Assembly (NCBI RefSeq): GCF_003952365.1
Contig: NZ_CP034443.1
Span: 1,171,001-1,235,000 of the forward strand
Origin: Mesorhizobium sp. M9A.F.Ca.ET.002.03.1.2
GTDB taxonomy: Bacteria > Pseudomonadota > Alphaproteobacteria > Rhizobiales > Rhizobiaceae
Length of the DNA: 64,000 nucleotides
Direction: 5' to 3'
The notes under the pieces are model-generated. The model ran no database searches. It worked only from the letters and a program-made list of their open reading frames with translations, and was not told the origin of the DNA. Position 1 is the first letter of the stretch, and every line of letters begins with the position of its first letter. Positions 36,198 to 44,967 of this stretch are shown piece by piece. The position numbers were made by a program, and so were the translations under genes.

Positions 36198-36211
36198 TCG
36201 GGGGAACGTCA

Positions 36212-38200
36212 ATGGCTAACACGACAGCGACCACGGCAGGTGGAGGCGACTTCACCTCCAATCTCGGCCGAATCTACGGCATCTACACCGGCGGCTTCAT
36301 CGCCTTCATCATCCTGATGGCTATCCTGAGCGCGATGGGCGTCCCGAACAGAATCATCGGCTATCTGTTCGTGGCGTTCACGATCACAATCTACGCAGTC
36401 ATCGGCATTCTCAGCCGCACCATGCAGGTCGGCGAGTACTACGTGGCGGGGCGCCGGGTCCCGGCGATCTATAATGGCATGGCGACCGGCGCTGACTGGA
36501 TGTCCGGCGCATCCTTCGTCGGCATGGCTGGCACGCTCTATCTGCTCGGCTATGACGGCCTCGCCTTCGTGCTGGGCTGGACCGGCGGCTACGTGCTCGT
36601 GGCCATTCTCGTTGCCCCCTATCTGCGCAAATTCGGCGCCTACACGGTTCCAGACTTCCTGTCGGCGCGCTATGGCGGCAATCTGGCGCGCTTCATCGGC
36701 GTGATCGTGCTGTTCTCCTGCTCTTTCACTTATGTGGTAGCGCAGATCTACGCGACCGGCATCATCTCGGCACGCTTCCTCGGCCTCGACTTCAACGTCG
36801 CAGTCTATGTCGGCCTTGCGGGCATCCTGGTCTGCTCGATGCTCGGTGGCATGCGCGCCGTCACGTGGACGCAGGTCGCGCAGTACATCGTGCTCATCAT
36901 CGCCTACCTGATCCCCGCCATCTGGATGTCCACCGTGAAAACCGGCGTGCCTATCCCGCAATTGATGCAGGGCCAGGCACTCGCGAGCATCACCGCGCTT
37001 GAAATGGCGCAGGACATCGCGGTGCATCACATCACGCCGTTCGTGCATGGCGGCTACAATGCGCTCAACTACTTCTTGCTTATTCTTTGCCTGATGGTCG
37101 GAACCGCATCCCTGCCGCACGTCCTGATGCGATATTTCACCACTCCGTCGGTACGTGAAGCGCGTGTCTCGGTCGCCTGGTCGCTGCTGTTCATTTTCAT
37201 CCTCTACTTCACGGCGCCTGCCTATGCGGCGTTCGCCAAGTGGACGATGCTCGACCTGGTGGCGTCGGGCCTGACGCCCGAAAACATCGGTGAGAAAGCC
37301 GGATGGATGATGCGCTGGGCGGCAGCCGACGGCACGCTCGTTCAGATCTGCGGCAAGGCTGCCACCGACGCCGCAGCGATCGCAGCGGCCTGCGCCGAAA
37401 AGGGTGTGACGGCACTTTCCTTCGCCGACATCAACCTCAACGCAGACATGATCGTGCTGGCCACGCCTGAAATGGCCGGTATGCCTTACGTCATCTCGGG
37501 CCTCGTCGCCGCCGGCGGTCTTGCCGCCGCGCTCTCGACGGCGGACGGCCTGCTGCTGGCCATCGCCAACGCGCTCAGCCACGACATCTACTACAAGATG
37601 ATCGACCAGAATGCCCCGACCGCCCGCCGTCTGGTGGTGTCGCGTGTTTTGCTCGTGCTCGTGGCCATCGCCGCCGCCTACGTGGCGTCGACCAAGCCGG
37701 GCGACATCCTCGCTATGGTGTCTTGGGCATTCTCGCTCGCCGCCGCGGGTTTGTTCCCCGCGCTGGTGCTCGGTGTTTGGTGGAAGCGCACGAACTCTGC
37801 CGGCGCCGTCGCGGGCATGATCGCCGGCTTCGGCATCTGCCTCTATTATTTGCTCGGTACCCGCTACGGCGCAGTGGGATTCTACGAAATGTGGAGTGGC
37901 TTGTCCGCGGCACCGGCTGACGCCATTGCAAAATATGCCGAGCTGAAGACGGCTTGGGCTTCTGCGGCTCCGGACGCGCAGGCCGCTGCATGGGTGGCGC
38001 TCGACAAGCACGCCCAGACCATCGCCAACTGGTGGGGTGTCAAGAACCTGTCAGCAGCCGCGTTCGGCCTGCCCGTCGGCTTCCTGGTCATGATCGTTGT
38101 CTCCAGGCTGACAAGGGAACCATCCTTGGCAATGCAGGAGTTCATCGAGGAACTGCGCATACCTCGCGGCAAGCAGATGATGGAAGAAAAGACCGCCTGA
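36212..38200 (+). CDS. Cation/acetate-type symporter (SSS family)
   Basis: A 662-residue transporter with about 14 membrane helices. Family motifs include RRVPAIYNGMATGADWMSGASF, ARYGGNLARFIGVIVLF, LGGMRAVTWTQVAQY and GTASLPHVLMRYFTTPSVREA. It should import acetate, propionate or another short carboxylate with sodium. A TTG-initiated frame begins at 36194 but ATG 36212 with GGGGGAA upstream is the better start. Polar insertions near residues 370-415 and 560-600 are unlike E. coli ActP but usual in the subgroup that pairs with DUF4212. It is followed by a strong terminator. Confidence 0.92.
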   Translation: MANTTATTAGGGDFTSNLGRIYGIYTGGFIAFIILMAILSAMGVPNRIIGYLFVAFTITIYAVIGILSRTMQVGEYYVAGRRVPAIYNGMATGADWMSGASFVGMAGTLYLLGYDGLAFVLGWTGGYVLVAILVAPYLRKFGAYTVPDFLSARYGGNLARFIGVIVLFSCSFTYVVAQIYATGIISARFLGLDFNVAVYVGLAGILVCSMLGGMRAVTWTQVAQYIVLIIAYLIPAIWMSTVKTGVPIPQLMQGQALASITALEMAQDIAVHHITPFVHGGYNALNYFLLILCLMVGTASLPHVLMRYFTTPSVREARVSVAWSLLFIFILYFTAPAYAAFAKWTMLDLVASGLTPENIGEKAGWMMRWAAADGTLVQICGKAATDAAAIAAACAEKGVTALSFADINLNADMIVLATPEMAGMPYVISGLVAAGGLAAALSTADGLLLAIANALSHDIYYKMIDQNAPTARRLVVSRVLLVLVAIAAAYVASTKPGDILAMVSWAFSLAAAGLFPALVLGVWWKRTNSAGAVAGMIAGFGICLYYLLGTRYGAVGFYEMWSGLSAAPADAIAKYAELKTAWASAAPDAQAAAWVALDKHAQTIANWWGVKNLSAAAFGLPVGFLVMIVVSRLTREPSLAMQEFIEELRIPRGKQMMEEKTA

Positions 38201-38223
38201 TCCCGCATAGGGACCGGCGCTCG

Positions 38224-38256
38224 AAGCGGGGTCCGGCGACGGACCCCGCTTTCATT
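38224..38256 (+). terminator. Intrinsic terminator after the symporter gene
   Basis: A perfect 12-base stem, AAGCGGGGTCCG facing CGGACCCCGCTT, with a 4-base GCGA loop, followed by TCATTT. It starts 24 bases after the symporter stop. It separates the symporter pair from the next small membrane genes. Confidence 0.85.
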
Positions 38257-38307
38257 TCGGGGGCACCGCTGTCATAACGCGGCGCCCCGCTCCTTGGAAA
38301 AATCCCC

Positions 38308-38616
38308 ATGAACAATTTCTGGTCCTACTGGTATTTCCACATACCGAATTTCATCCTTGCCGCCATGATGTACACGCTGATGGGGCGTCTCCTGCTCGGT
38401 CTCTTCGTGCCCGAAAGCTGGGACAACTACATCTGGCGCTTCTTCAAGGCCGTCACGGACCCGTTCCTGCGGATCGTGCGGACGATCACGCCGTCGATTC
38501 TGACCCAGCCGGTGGTGATCGTCTTCAGCGTGCTCTGGCTTATGGCCTTGCGCGTGGGCTATCTCGCTTTGCTGATCAATTTCGGCATTGCGCCGATGGC
38601 TTCACAAGGGGGTTGA
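38308..38616 (+). CDS. YggT-family-like small membrane protein
   Basis: A 102-residue protein with two hydrophobic regions: IPNFILAAMMYTLMGRLLLGLF (about 10-33) and VVIVFSVLWLMALRVGYLALLI (about 68-90). Between them comes RFFKAVTDPFLRIVRTITP, the family pattern of TDPxLRxxRxxxP seen in YggT proteins. The reading starts FWSYWYFHIPN, unusually aromatic. It lies 107 bases after the symporter and 5 bases before the next gene, so these two are probably co-transcribed. Its function is unknown. Confidence 0.7.
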   Translation: MNNFWSYWYFHIPNFILAAMMYTLMGRLLLGLFVPESWDNYIWRFFKAVTDPFLRIVRTITPSILTQPVVIVFSVLWLMALRVGYLALLINFGIAPMASQGG

Positions 38617-38620
38617 GGCA

Positions 38621-38941
38621 ATGGACAGAAACGCTCTTGTGCCTGTCATGGCGGTTGCCATCATCAACGGTATCTTTTCGCCGTGGGTGCTGATGGTGTT
38701 CCTGTTCTATCCGGTCTGGTATCCGGGCTGGGCGCCTCCCCTAAGTCAGATCGTTTACATGGCAAGTGCGCTGATCCTGTCGACGGTGACCATTATGCTC
38801 GCTGGCGTGCCGGCCGCGCTTTATGAGCGCTGGTCAGCGCATCCCAGGAGCATCGTCGTCTCGTCTATCTGGCTTGCCGGCACGGTTTTGTTGACGCTGC
38901 CGGCGCTGCCGAATGTGATGCGGGCGCTCAGCGGCGGCTGA
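38621..38941 (+). CDS. Small three-span membrane protein of unknown function
   Basis: A 106-residue hydrophobic protein with spans near 8-28 (VMAVAIINGIFSPWVLMVFLF), 42-66 (VYMASALILSTVTIMLAGV) and 78-98 (IVVSSIWLAGTVLLTLPALP). The longer frame from 38588 overlaps the upstream gene out of phase; ATG 38621 with GAGG five bases before is the natural start. It is 5 bases after the YggT-like stop. I do not recognise a family. It may be a subunit of an assembly with its neighbour. Confidence 0.65.
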   Translation: MDRNALVPVMAVAIINGIFSPWVLMVFLFYPVWYPGWAPPLSQIVYMASALILSTVTIMLAGVPAALYERWSAHPRSIVVSSIWLAGTVLLTLPALPNVMRALSGG

Positions 38942-38995
38942 GAATTCCCTTCGGCTCGGGCTGGATCGACTTCGCAGCGCCGCCACCCGCGCATA

Positions 38996-39970
38996 TCAGC
39001 CTGCGATGGATTCGAGCCGACCGGGGCGAGCGGCTTTCCCCTCGCCATTTGAAGAGGAAGCGGGATTTCGACCACGGCCATATTGCCGTGGCGTACAGTC
39101 CATGACCCTCTTGAAGGCCGTGCTGAAGGCACTTTCGGATTCGTAGCCGAGCGACAGGGCAATAATGGAGATTGGATCGCTGGAATTCGCCAGCCTGTCG
39201 CCTGCCAGCAGCATTCGCCAGTTCGTCAGGTACTCCATCGGTGACGTCCCAACCATCTCTTTGAATTTCAGGGCAAAGGTCGAGCGCGACATGCCGGCAC
39301 GCTCCGCCAGTTCCTGTAATGTCCAGCGATGCGCCGGATCGTCGTGCATGGCGTTGATCGCAGCGCTCATCTGCTTGTCCGCAAGGGCGAAAAACCATCC
39401 GACGCCACCCAGCCCTTCCGCCAGATACAGGCGCAGGGCCTGAACCAACATCATGTGGGCGAGATGTTGCGCGACCAGAGAACCACCCGGCTGCGGCTCG
39501 TGCAGCTCCTGCATCATCCGCTCCACTGACCAGCGCAGCGCCGCCTGATCCGTTTCTTTCCGGATATGCACGATGGGCGGCAGCATTCCCAACAGGATGC
39601 CGGCATGAGTGCCGCTAACGGCGAAGCGGCTGCCGACAAGAAAGAAATCACCGCCGCCATTGTACGTCACGACGCCGCCAGCGCGCGCCGGGGGAAAAAT
39701 CGAGCCGGCGTCGACAGGCGTCAAAGCCATGTCGCTTGCCAGGCGGAAAGGCCGCCCACTCGGCAGCACGAAACAGTCCCCCTTCTCCAGGCGCACCGCA
39801 TCGGGAACGCCCTCCACGGACAGCCAGCACCCGCCGGAAACCACAGCGTAGCATTTGATGCGTTCGTGCTGGTCGGAGAACTGGATTGACCAGTTTCCAC
39901 CCGCGTCGAAGCCAGCGGACACATAACTGCGTGGCTTCAGCAGCGACAGCACATCTGAGAGCGGATCCAT
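38996..39970 (-). CDS. AraC-family regulator with N-terminal cupin
   Basis: A 324-residue regulator. Residues about 10-195 form a cupin-type sensing domain (VSGGCWLSVEGVPDAVRLEKGD, CFVLPSGRPF). The last 100 residues are the double helix-turn-helix: WTLQELAERAGMSRSTFALKF and ISIIALSLGYESESAFSTAFKRV, both highly typical of AraC. It is divergent from the molybdenum-enzyme genes with a 244-base AT-rich gap, so that operon is its most likely target. AraC proteins with this cupin layout often regulate redox or aldehyde-related genes. Confidence 0.9.
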   Translation of the reverse strand: MDPLSDVLSLLKPRSYVSAGFDAGGNWSIQFSDQHERIKCYAVVSGGCWLSVEGVPDAVRLEKGDCFVLPSGRPFRLASDMALTPVDAGSIFPPARAGGVVTYNGGGDFFLVGSRFAVSGTHAGILLGMLPPIVHIRKETDQAALRWSVERMMQELHEPQPGGSLVAQHLAHMMLVQALRLYLAEGLGGVGWFFALADKQMSAAINAMHDDPAHRWTLQELAERAGMSRSTFALKFKEMVGTSPMEYLTNWRMLLAGDRLANSSDPISIIALSLGYESESAFSTAFKRVMDCTPRQYGRGRNPASSSNGEGKAARPGRLESIAG

Positions 39971-40214
39971 GGGCGTTCCGGACGATTGCGAAGATAATAC
40001 GGACCCTACAGCATAGACGGCATTTCCTCAATTGGGTATTTAATAACAACGTCTCCGTCATGCGGCAAATTGCGAAGTAATAATCAGAGTCTTTGGAATA
40101 TTACGATGCTACGCCGTGAGTAACTGAGAAAAGTTCTATGGATAACGTAGATAAAATAGTCACCACCACTGAGATGATATACCAGGTTATTGCGCCAGAT
40201 AAGGAACAGCAGTC

Positions 40215-40667
40215 ATGACAGCGTTCAGGATCAATGGACGGGCGGTGGATCTCGCCGCCGAGCCGGATACGCCGCTCTTGTGGGTGATACGAGAGCATCT
40301 GAAACTCACCGGCACCAAATTCGGCTGCGGCATCGCCCAATGTGGCGCCTGCACCGTTCACGTCGACGGCGAGCCGACGCGCTCCTGCATAACCCTGCTT
40401 CAGGACGTGGCCGGCAAGGAGGTGACGACGATCGAAGGTCTGTCGCCGGATGCCAGCCATCCGCTGCAGCAGGCCTGGATCGCCGAGCAGGTGCCGCAAT
40501 GCGGCTATTGCCAGTCCGGTCAGATCATGCAGGCGGCGGCGATCTTCAACAGCAACCCCAACCCCACCCGCGACCAGATCGTCGAACACATGGACGGCAA
40601 CATCTGCCGCTGCGGGACCTATGTGCGAATCATCAGCGCCATTCAGCGCGCCGCACGGGAGGCCTGA
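40215..40667 (+). CDS. (2Fe-2S) subunit, isoquinoline 1-oxidoreductase alpha type
   Basis: A 150-residue iron-sulfur subunit. The plant-type ferredoxin cluster is CGIAQCGACTVHVDG plus a further Cys, and the second cluster is CGYCQSGQIMQA with NICRCGTYVRI. These are the two [2Fe-2S] sites of the xanthine-oxidase family small subunits. It carries electrons from the molybdenum subunit encoded 3 bases downstream. AAGGAACAG lies 5 bases before the ATG. Isoquinoline-type IorA is the nearest match; aldehyde oxidase is an alternative. Confidence 0.9.
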   Translation: MTAFRINGRAVDLAAEPDTPLLWVIREHLKLTGTKFGCGIAQCGACTVHVDGEPTRSCITLLQDVAGKEVTTIEGLSPDASHPLQQAWIAEQVPQCGYCQSGQIMQAAAIFNSNPNPTRDQIVEHMDGNICRCGTYVRIISAIQRAAREA

Positions 40668-40670
40668 GCC

Positions 40671-42890
40671 ATGACCGGGACGTTGCAGCTTCACACCAGA
40701 GCGCTCTCGCGGCGTAGTTTCCTCATCACGGTCGGCGCCAGCGGCATCGCGGTTGCGTTCGGCGGCTTGCCCCAGGATGCCTCGGGCGCCAGCGTGGCGC
40801 CGGCGGTCGAGGGCAGCTACCGGCCGAACGCCTGGCTGACCATCGCGGCCGACGGCACGGTGACGATCATGTCACCCGCCTCCGAGATGGGGCAAGGCAT
40901 CATGACGACGCTGCCGCTGCTGATCGCCGAGGATATGGACGCCGATTGGGACAAGGTTCGCGTCGTCCAGGCTCCGTCCGACGCGGAGAAGTACGGCAAC
41001 CCAGGCTTTTACGGCGTACAGCTTACCGGCGGCAGCGAATCCACGCGGGGTTACTACAATATGCTGCGCCTGGTCGGCGCCCAGACCCGCAAGGTGATCC
41101 TGGCAAGTGCCGCCGCCATGCTCAACGTTCCGGTGGGCGAACTCACCACGGAGCCCAACCGGGTCGTGCACGCGCGGTCGGGCCGCTCGCTCGACTACGG
41201 CGAGGTCGCCGCGGCCGGCGCGCTTCCCGATCCGTTGCCGCAGGCGACCGATGCCGATCTGAAGCCGAGCGATCAATGGCGCTATATCGGAAATCTGACG
41301 GTACCGCGTGTCGACGTGCCCTCGAAGGTCGACGGCACCGCGATCTTTGGCATCGACGTGCAACTTCCGGACATGCTCTACGGAGCGGTGCTGCGGGCGC
41401 CCGTACAGGGCGAGCAGCTGGAAACCATCGACGATGCCGAAGCCAGGGCCGTGCCGGGCATCACGCACATCGTCCCGCTGCCCTACGGCGTCGGCATCAT
41501 CGGCGAAACAGTCGAGGCGACGAAGCGGGCCAAGGATCTGCTCGACGTCACATGGTCCACGTCATCGCGGATTCGCAACTATAGCAGCGACCGTCTGTTG
41601 GAAACATATCGCGGCGTTGGCCGCGACCTCGCCCAAACCGGCGTCAGCGCTGCCACGGAAGGCGACGCGCAGACCGCGATCTCGAAGGCCGCAACGGTCA
41701 TCGAGGTCGATTACATGAGCGACCATGTTCACCACGCGACCATGGAGCCGATGAACGCCACGGCGCTCGTGACGGGCGACAGGGTTGAAGTCTGGGCGCC
41801 GACGCAGGGCCCGACAGGTACCCAGGGCTTTGCCGCGGAGGTGGCCGGCACCAGCCCTGACAAGGTCAAGGTGAATACCACCTTGCTCGGCGGCGGTTTT
41901 GGTCGCAAAGCCGAGGCCGACTTTATCATCGATGCGGTGTCGCTCGCCAAGGCAGTGCCAGGCCGCCCGGTCAAGGTCATCTGGAGCCGCGAAGACGACG
42001 TCCAGCATGGCAAGTACCGGCCGCTCGAGGCGCAACATGTGCAGGTCGGGCTCGATGCCGCCGGCAACATCGTCGGCTGGCGGCACCGCATCGTGGCGGA
42101 TTCCATTTTCGCCCGCACGATGCCTCAGCTGTTCGAGAGCGAAGGTGGCCACGACAGCGTGGTGACCGAGGGCGCGCATTTCAACTATGCCGTCCCGGCG
42201 CATCAGATCGAGTACATCCGCCAGGATAACGGCCTGGACATAGGCTTCTGGTTCGGGGTCGGGGTTGGCTATACCAGGTTCGGCATCGAATGTGTCATCG
42301 ACGAAATCGCCACCGCCAAGGGCGTCGATCCCCTGGCGCTTCGGCTGGAGCTCCTGAAGGACCAGCCGCGAGCCCGCAAGGTCGTCGAGACCGTCGCCCA
42401 AATGGCGGAATGGAACCGCCAACGCGACGGGCGGGCGCTGGGCGTCGCCTATTCCGATGCCTTTGGCTCCCATTGCGCTGAGATCGCCGAGGTGTCGCTT
42501 GACCGGGAGACCGGTGAGATCCGCGTCCACACCGTGTGGTGCGCTGTCGATCCGGGAACAGCGGTACAGCCGCGCAACATCGAGGCACTGATGATTACCG
42601 GGATCACAGGCGGTGCCAGCCATGCGTTGTTCGAGCAGATCAACATCCTCAATGGTGAGGTGCAGGAATCGAATTTCGACACCTATCGAGTGATACGCAT
42701 GTCCGAGGCGCCCGATATCAAGGTCACCGTGATTCCAACACCCGGAAATCCGATCGGGGGCATCGGCCAGGTCGGCCTGCCGCCGATCGGTCCCGCGATT
42801 GCCAACGCGGTGGCGCGGCTCACCGGTGGCGTGCGGCTCCGGCACTATCCGTTCCTGCCGGAGCGGGTGCTGGAGGCGCTCAACGCCTGA
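40671..42890 (+). CDS. Molybdopterin-binding subunit, isoquinoline 1-oxidoreductase beta type
   Basis: A 739-residue catalytic subunit. A Tat signal is present (LSRRSFLITVGASGIAVAFGG), so the enzyme is exported to the periplasm, as known for IorB-type proteins. Molybdopterin motifs are EMGQGIMTTLPLLIAEDMD, GGSESTRGYY, GGGFGRKAEADF and PIGGIGQVGLPPIGPAIANA with the terminal Glu-bearing region. The lone large subunit without a FAD subunit matches the two-subunit IorAB type, which usually passes electrons to a membrane cytochrome. None is encoded here. Confidence 0.9.
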   Translation: MTGTLQLHTRALSRRSFLITVGASGIAVAFGGLPQDASGASVAPAVEGSYRPNAWLTIAADGTVTIMSPASEMGQGIMTTLPLLIAEDMDADWDKVRVVQAPSDAEKYGNPGFYGVQLTGGSESTRGYYNMLRLVGAQTRKVILASAAAMLNVPVGELTTEPNRVVHARSGRSLDYGEVAAAGALPDPLPQATDADLKPSDQWRYIGNLTVPRVDVPSKVDGTAIFGIDVQLPDMLYGAVLRAPVQGEQLETIDDAEARAVPGITHIVPLPYGVGIIGETVEATKRAKDLLDVTWSTSSRIRNYSSDRLLETYRGVGRDLAQTGVSAATEGDAQTAISKAATVIEVDYMSDHVHHATMEPMNATALVTGDRVEVWAPTQGPTGTQGFAAEVAGTSPDKVKVNTTLLGGGFGRKAEADFIIDAVSLAKAVPGRPVKVIWSREDDVQHGKYRPLEAQHVQVGLDAAGNIVGWRHRIVADSIFARTMPQLFESEGGHDSVVTEGAHFNYAVPAHQIEYIRQDNGLDIGFWFGVGVGYTRFGIECVIDEIATAKGVDPLALRLELLKDQPRARKVVETVAQMAEWNRQRDGRALGVAYSDAFGSHCAEIAEVSLDRETGEIRVHTVWCAVDPGTAVQPRNIEALMITGITGGASHALFEQINILNGEVQESNFDTYRVIRMSEAPDIKVTVIPTPGNPIGGIGQVGLPPIGPAIANAVARLTGGVRLRHYPFLPERVLEALNA

Positions 42891-43009
42891 ATTTGGAGAT
42901 GCGGCCATGGCGGTCATCTGAGTGACTCAGGCGACCGCCATCGGCTGGGCAACGCGTTATCTACCGTCGATCGCGAAAATGCGGTCACGACACCAAGTCA
43001 GGGATTCAT

Positions 43010-43894
43010 ATGATCGTCGTCACCACACCCACAGGCGGCATCGGCCACCAGGTCCTCGAGAATCTCCTCGACAGTGGCGAACCCATCCGTGTGATCGCGC
43101 GCGACCCCTCCCGTCTCTCATCGCGCACACGCGAGCGCGTCGAGGTCGTGCAGGGATCGCATGGCGACATCGACGTCGTCAACCAGGCGTTCGCGGGTGC
43201 TGACACCGTGTTCTGGCTGGTGGCTCCAGACCCTCACGCCGAGAGTATCGACACCGCCTATGTGGACTTCAGCCGGCCGGCCTGCGACTCAATCAAGAGC
43301 CAGGGAGTGAAACGGGTGGTCGCAGTGTCGGCCCTTGGCCGCGGGACGGCGGTGGCCGGGAAGGCCGGGCATGTGTCGGCGTCGCTGAAGATGGACGACC
43401 TGATCGCGAGCACTGGCGTGAGCTACCGAGCGCTGACCATGCCTTCGTTCATGGACAACGTCCTGCGCCAGGTAGAACCGATCAAGAGTCAGGGCATTTT
43501 CTTTTCGCCGATCTCGATGGACCGCAAGCTTCCGACCTGCGCCACCCGGGACATCGCTGCCGTCGCCGCGAAGCTGCTGCTCGACCCCTCGTGGAGCGGA
43601 CACGACAGTGTCCCAATCCTCGGCCCCGAGGACCTGTCCTTCAACGACATGGCGCAAATCATGTCCGAAGTGCTGGGCAAGCGGGTCCGCTTTCAGCAGA
43701 TCTCCTTCGAGGCATTCAAAGCGGGTTTCATCGAACGTGGCGCCTCCAAGGCGTTCGCGCAGGGCATGCTCGACATGATGATGGCCAAGAACGAGGGCCT
43801 CGACAAGGCCGAGCCGCGCACGCCGCAGTCCACCACCCCCACCAGCTTCCGCGAATGGTGCGAGGACATATTGAGGCCTGCGATCCTCAGCTAA
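43010..43894 (+). CDS. NmrA-like NAD(P)-binding protein
   Basis: A 294-residue atypical short-chain dehydrogenase. TPTGGIGHQVLENLLDSG is the nucleotide-binding loop (Gly-Gly-Ile-Gly). VIARDPSRL, FWLVAPDPHAES and VVAVSALGRGT follow, as in NmrA/YtfG quinone-oxidoreductase-like proteins. It is 119 bases after the molybdenum subunit. Its last codon and stop lie inside the repeat element that begins at 43891. It may be a redox sensor or quinone reductase. Confidence 0.85.
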   Translation: MIVVTTPTGGIGHQVLENLLDSGEPIRVIARDPSRLSSRTRERVEVVQGSHGDIDVVNQAFAGADTVFWLVAPDPHAESIDTAYVDFSRPACDSIKSQGVKRVVAVSALGRGTAVAGKAGHVSASLKMDDLIASTGVSYRALTMPSFMDNVLRQVEPIKSQGIFFSPISMDRKLPTCATRDIAAVAAKLLLDPSWSGHDSVPILGPEDLSFNDMAQIMSEVLGKRVRFQQISFEAFKAGFIERGASKAFAQGMLDMMMAKNEGLDKAEPRTPQSTTPTSFREWCEDILRPAILS

Positions 43895-44022
43895 TGCATG
43901 TCGCCCAAAAGCATGCCCTCGGTCTTGAACCGAGGGTGCGCAGCGGTTTTGGGACAACGACATGCATAAAACAAGAACTTAAAGCGCGTCGCATGAATCC
44001 GTTCAAACGCGACGCGCTTTAG
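43891..44022. repeat. Intergenic repeat ending in a GCGACGCGCTTT hairpin, copy 2
   Basis: It starts CTAATGCATGTCGCCC and ends AAAGCGCGTCGC ... GCGACGCGCTTTAG, a perfect 12-base inverted repeat at 43981-44020. It matches the element at 34897-35004 throughout, except for about 24 extra bases near 43912-43938 holding a nested palindrome, CCTCGGT...ACCGAGG. It supplies the stop of the NmrA-like gene and abuts the permease stop (44023), with nothing between the two genes except the repeat. Confidence 0.88.
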
Positions 44023-44967
44023 TCAGCGTTCTTCCCGGCGAAACGGCTTGAGCAGCGCCGAGGGCGCGACGGCATTGCGCGACATCACCGCCATGGCGAC
44101 GATGGTGAAGATGAAGGGCAGCATCAGGAACGCCTCGTAAGGGATGTGGCCGAGCCCACTCGCCTGCATGCGCAACTGCAAGGCATCGACGAAGGCGAAC
44201 AGCAGCGCTGCTCCCGCCGAACGCCAGGGATCCCAGCGGCCGAAGACGACGAGCGCGATCGCCACCCAGCCACGCCCTGAGACGAGGCCGAAGGTAAAGG
44301 CGTTGAACTGCACCATCGACAGGAAGGCGCCGGCCAGCCCCATCAGCGCGCCGCCGAGGATCACGGCCTGGAAGCGCGTTGCGATGACGCTTACGCCCGC
44401 CGAATCGGCGGCGCGCGGATTTTCGCCGACCATGCGCACCGACAGGCCCCACGGCGTCCGGTAGAGCACGAAGGCGGCCAGCGGAACGGCCAGCATCGCC
44501 ATGTAGACCAGCGAAAACTGATTGAACACCGCCGGTCCGAGCACCGGGATATCGGAAAGAACAGGGATCGGCAGCGTCTCGAATCCCTTGATGTTGGGCG
44601 GGACCGATTGCTGGCCGAAGATCAGCCGATAGAGGAAATAGGCTAGCCCCGAGGAGAACAACGTGACGCCGATGCCGCAGACATGCTGGCTGAGGCCGAG
44701 CGCCACTGTGAACAGCGCATGCAGGGCACCCATCAGCGCACCGGTCAGCACCGCCGCAAGAACGCCGAGCCAGAGGCTGCCGCTGAGGCTGGTCGCCGTG
44801 AAACCGGTCATCGCCGACAACAGCATGATGCCCTCGATGCCGAGATTGAGCACGCCGGCCCGCTCTGAGAACATTTCGCCCAGTGTCGCGAACGCCAGCG
44901 GCGTGGCAATCCGGATGATCGCGGCAAGGAAACCGACCTGGAATATCTGTTCGAGCACCACGTTCAT
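44023..44967 (-). CDS. BMP-type (nucleoside) ABC importer permease 2
   Basis: A 314-residue permease with about eight to ten spans. Key family sequences are SERAGVLNLGIEGIMLLSAMTGF, GENPRAADSAGVSV and LGGALMGLAGAFLSMVQFNAFTFGLVSGRGWVAIALVVFG. These match the YufQ/RnsD-like (Bacillus NupQ) group that pairs with BMP binding proteins. It overlaps permease 1 by 4 bases. It probably imports nucleosides or a related purine. Confidence 0.92.
   Translation of the reverse strand: MNVVLEQIFQVGFLAAIIRIATPLAFATLGEMFSERAGVLNLGIEGIMLLSAMTGFTATSLSGSLWLGVLAAVLTGALMGALHALFTVALGLSQHVCGIGVTLFSSGLAYFLYRLIFGQQSVPPNIKGFETLPIPVLSDIPVLGPAVFNQFSLVYMAMLAVPLAAFVLYRTPWGLSVRMVGENPRAADSAGVSVIATRFQAVILGGALMGLAGAFLSMVQFNAFTFGLVSGRGWVAIALVVFGRWDPWRSAGAALLFAFVDALQLRMQASGLGHIPYEAFLMLPFIFTIVAMAVMSRNAVAPSALLKPFRREER

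Noticed and set aside
36209..38011. 600-codon minus-strand frame
   Set aside because: Antisense to the acetate-type symporter, with the same shadow composition.
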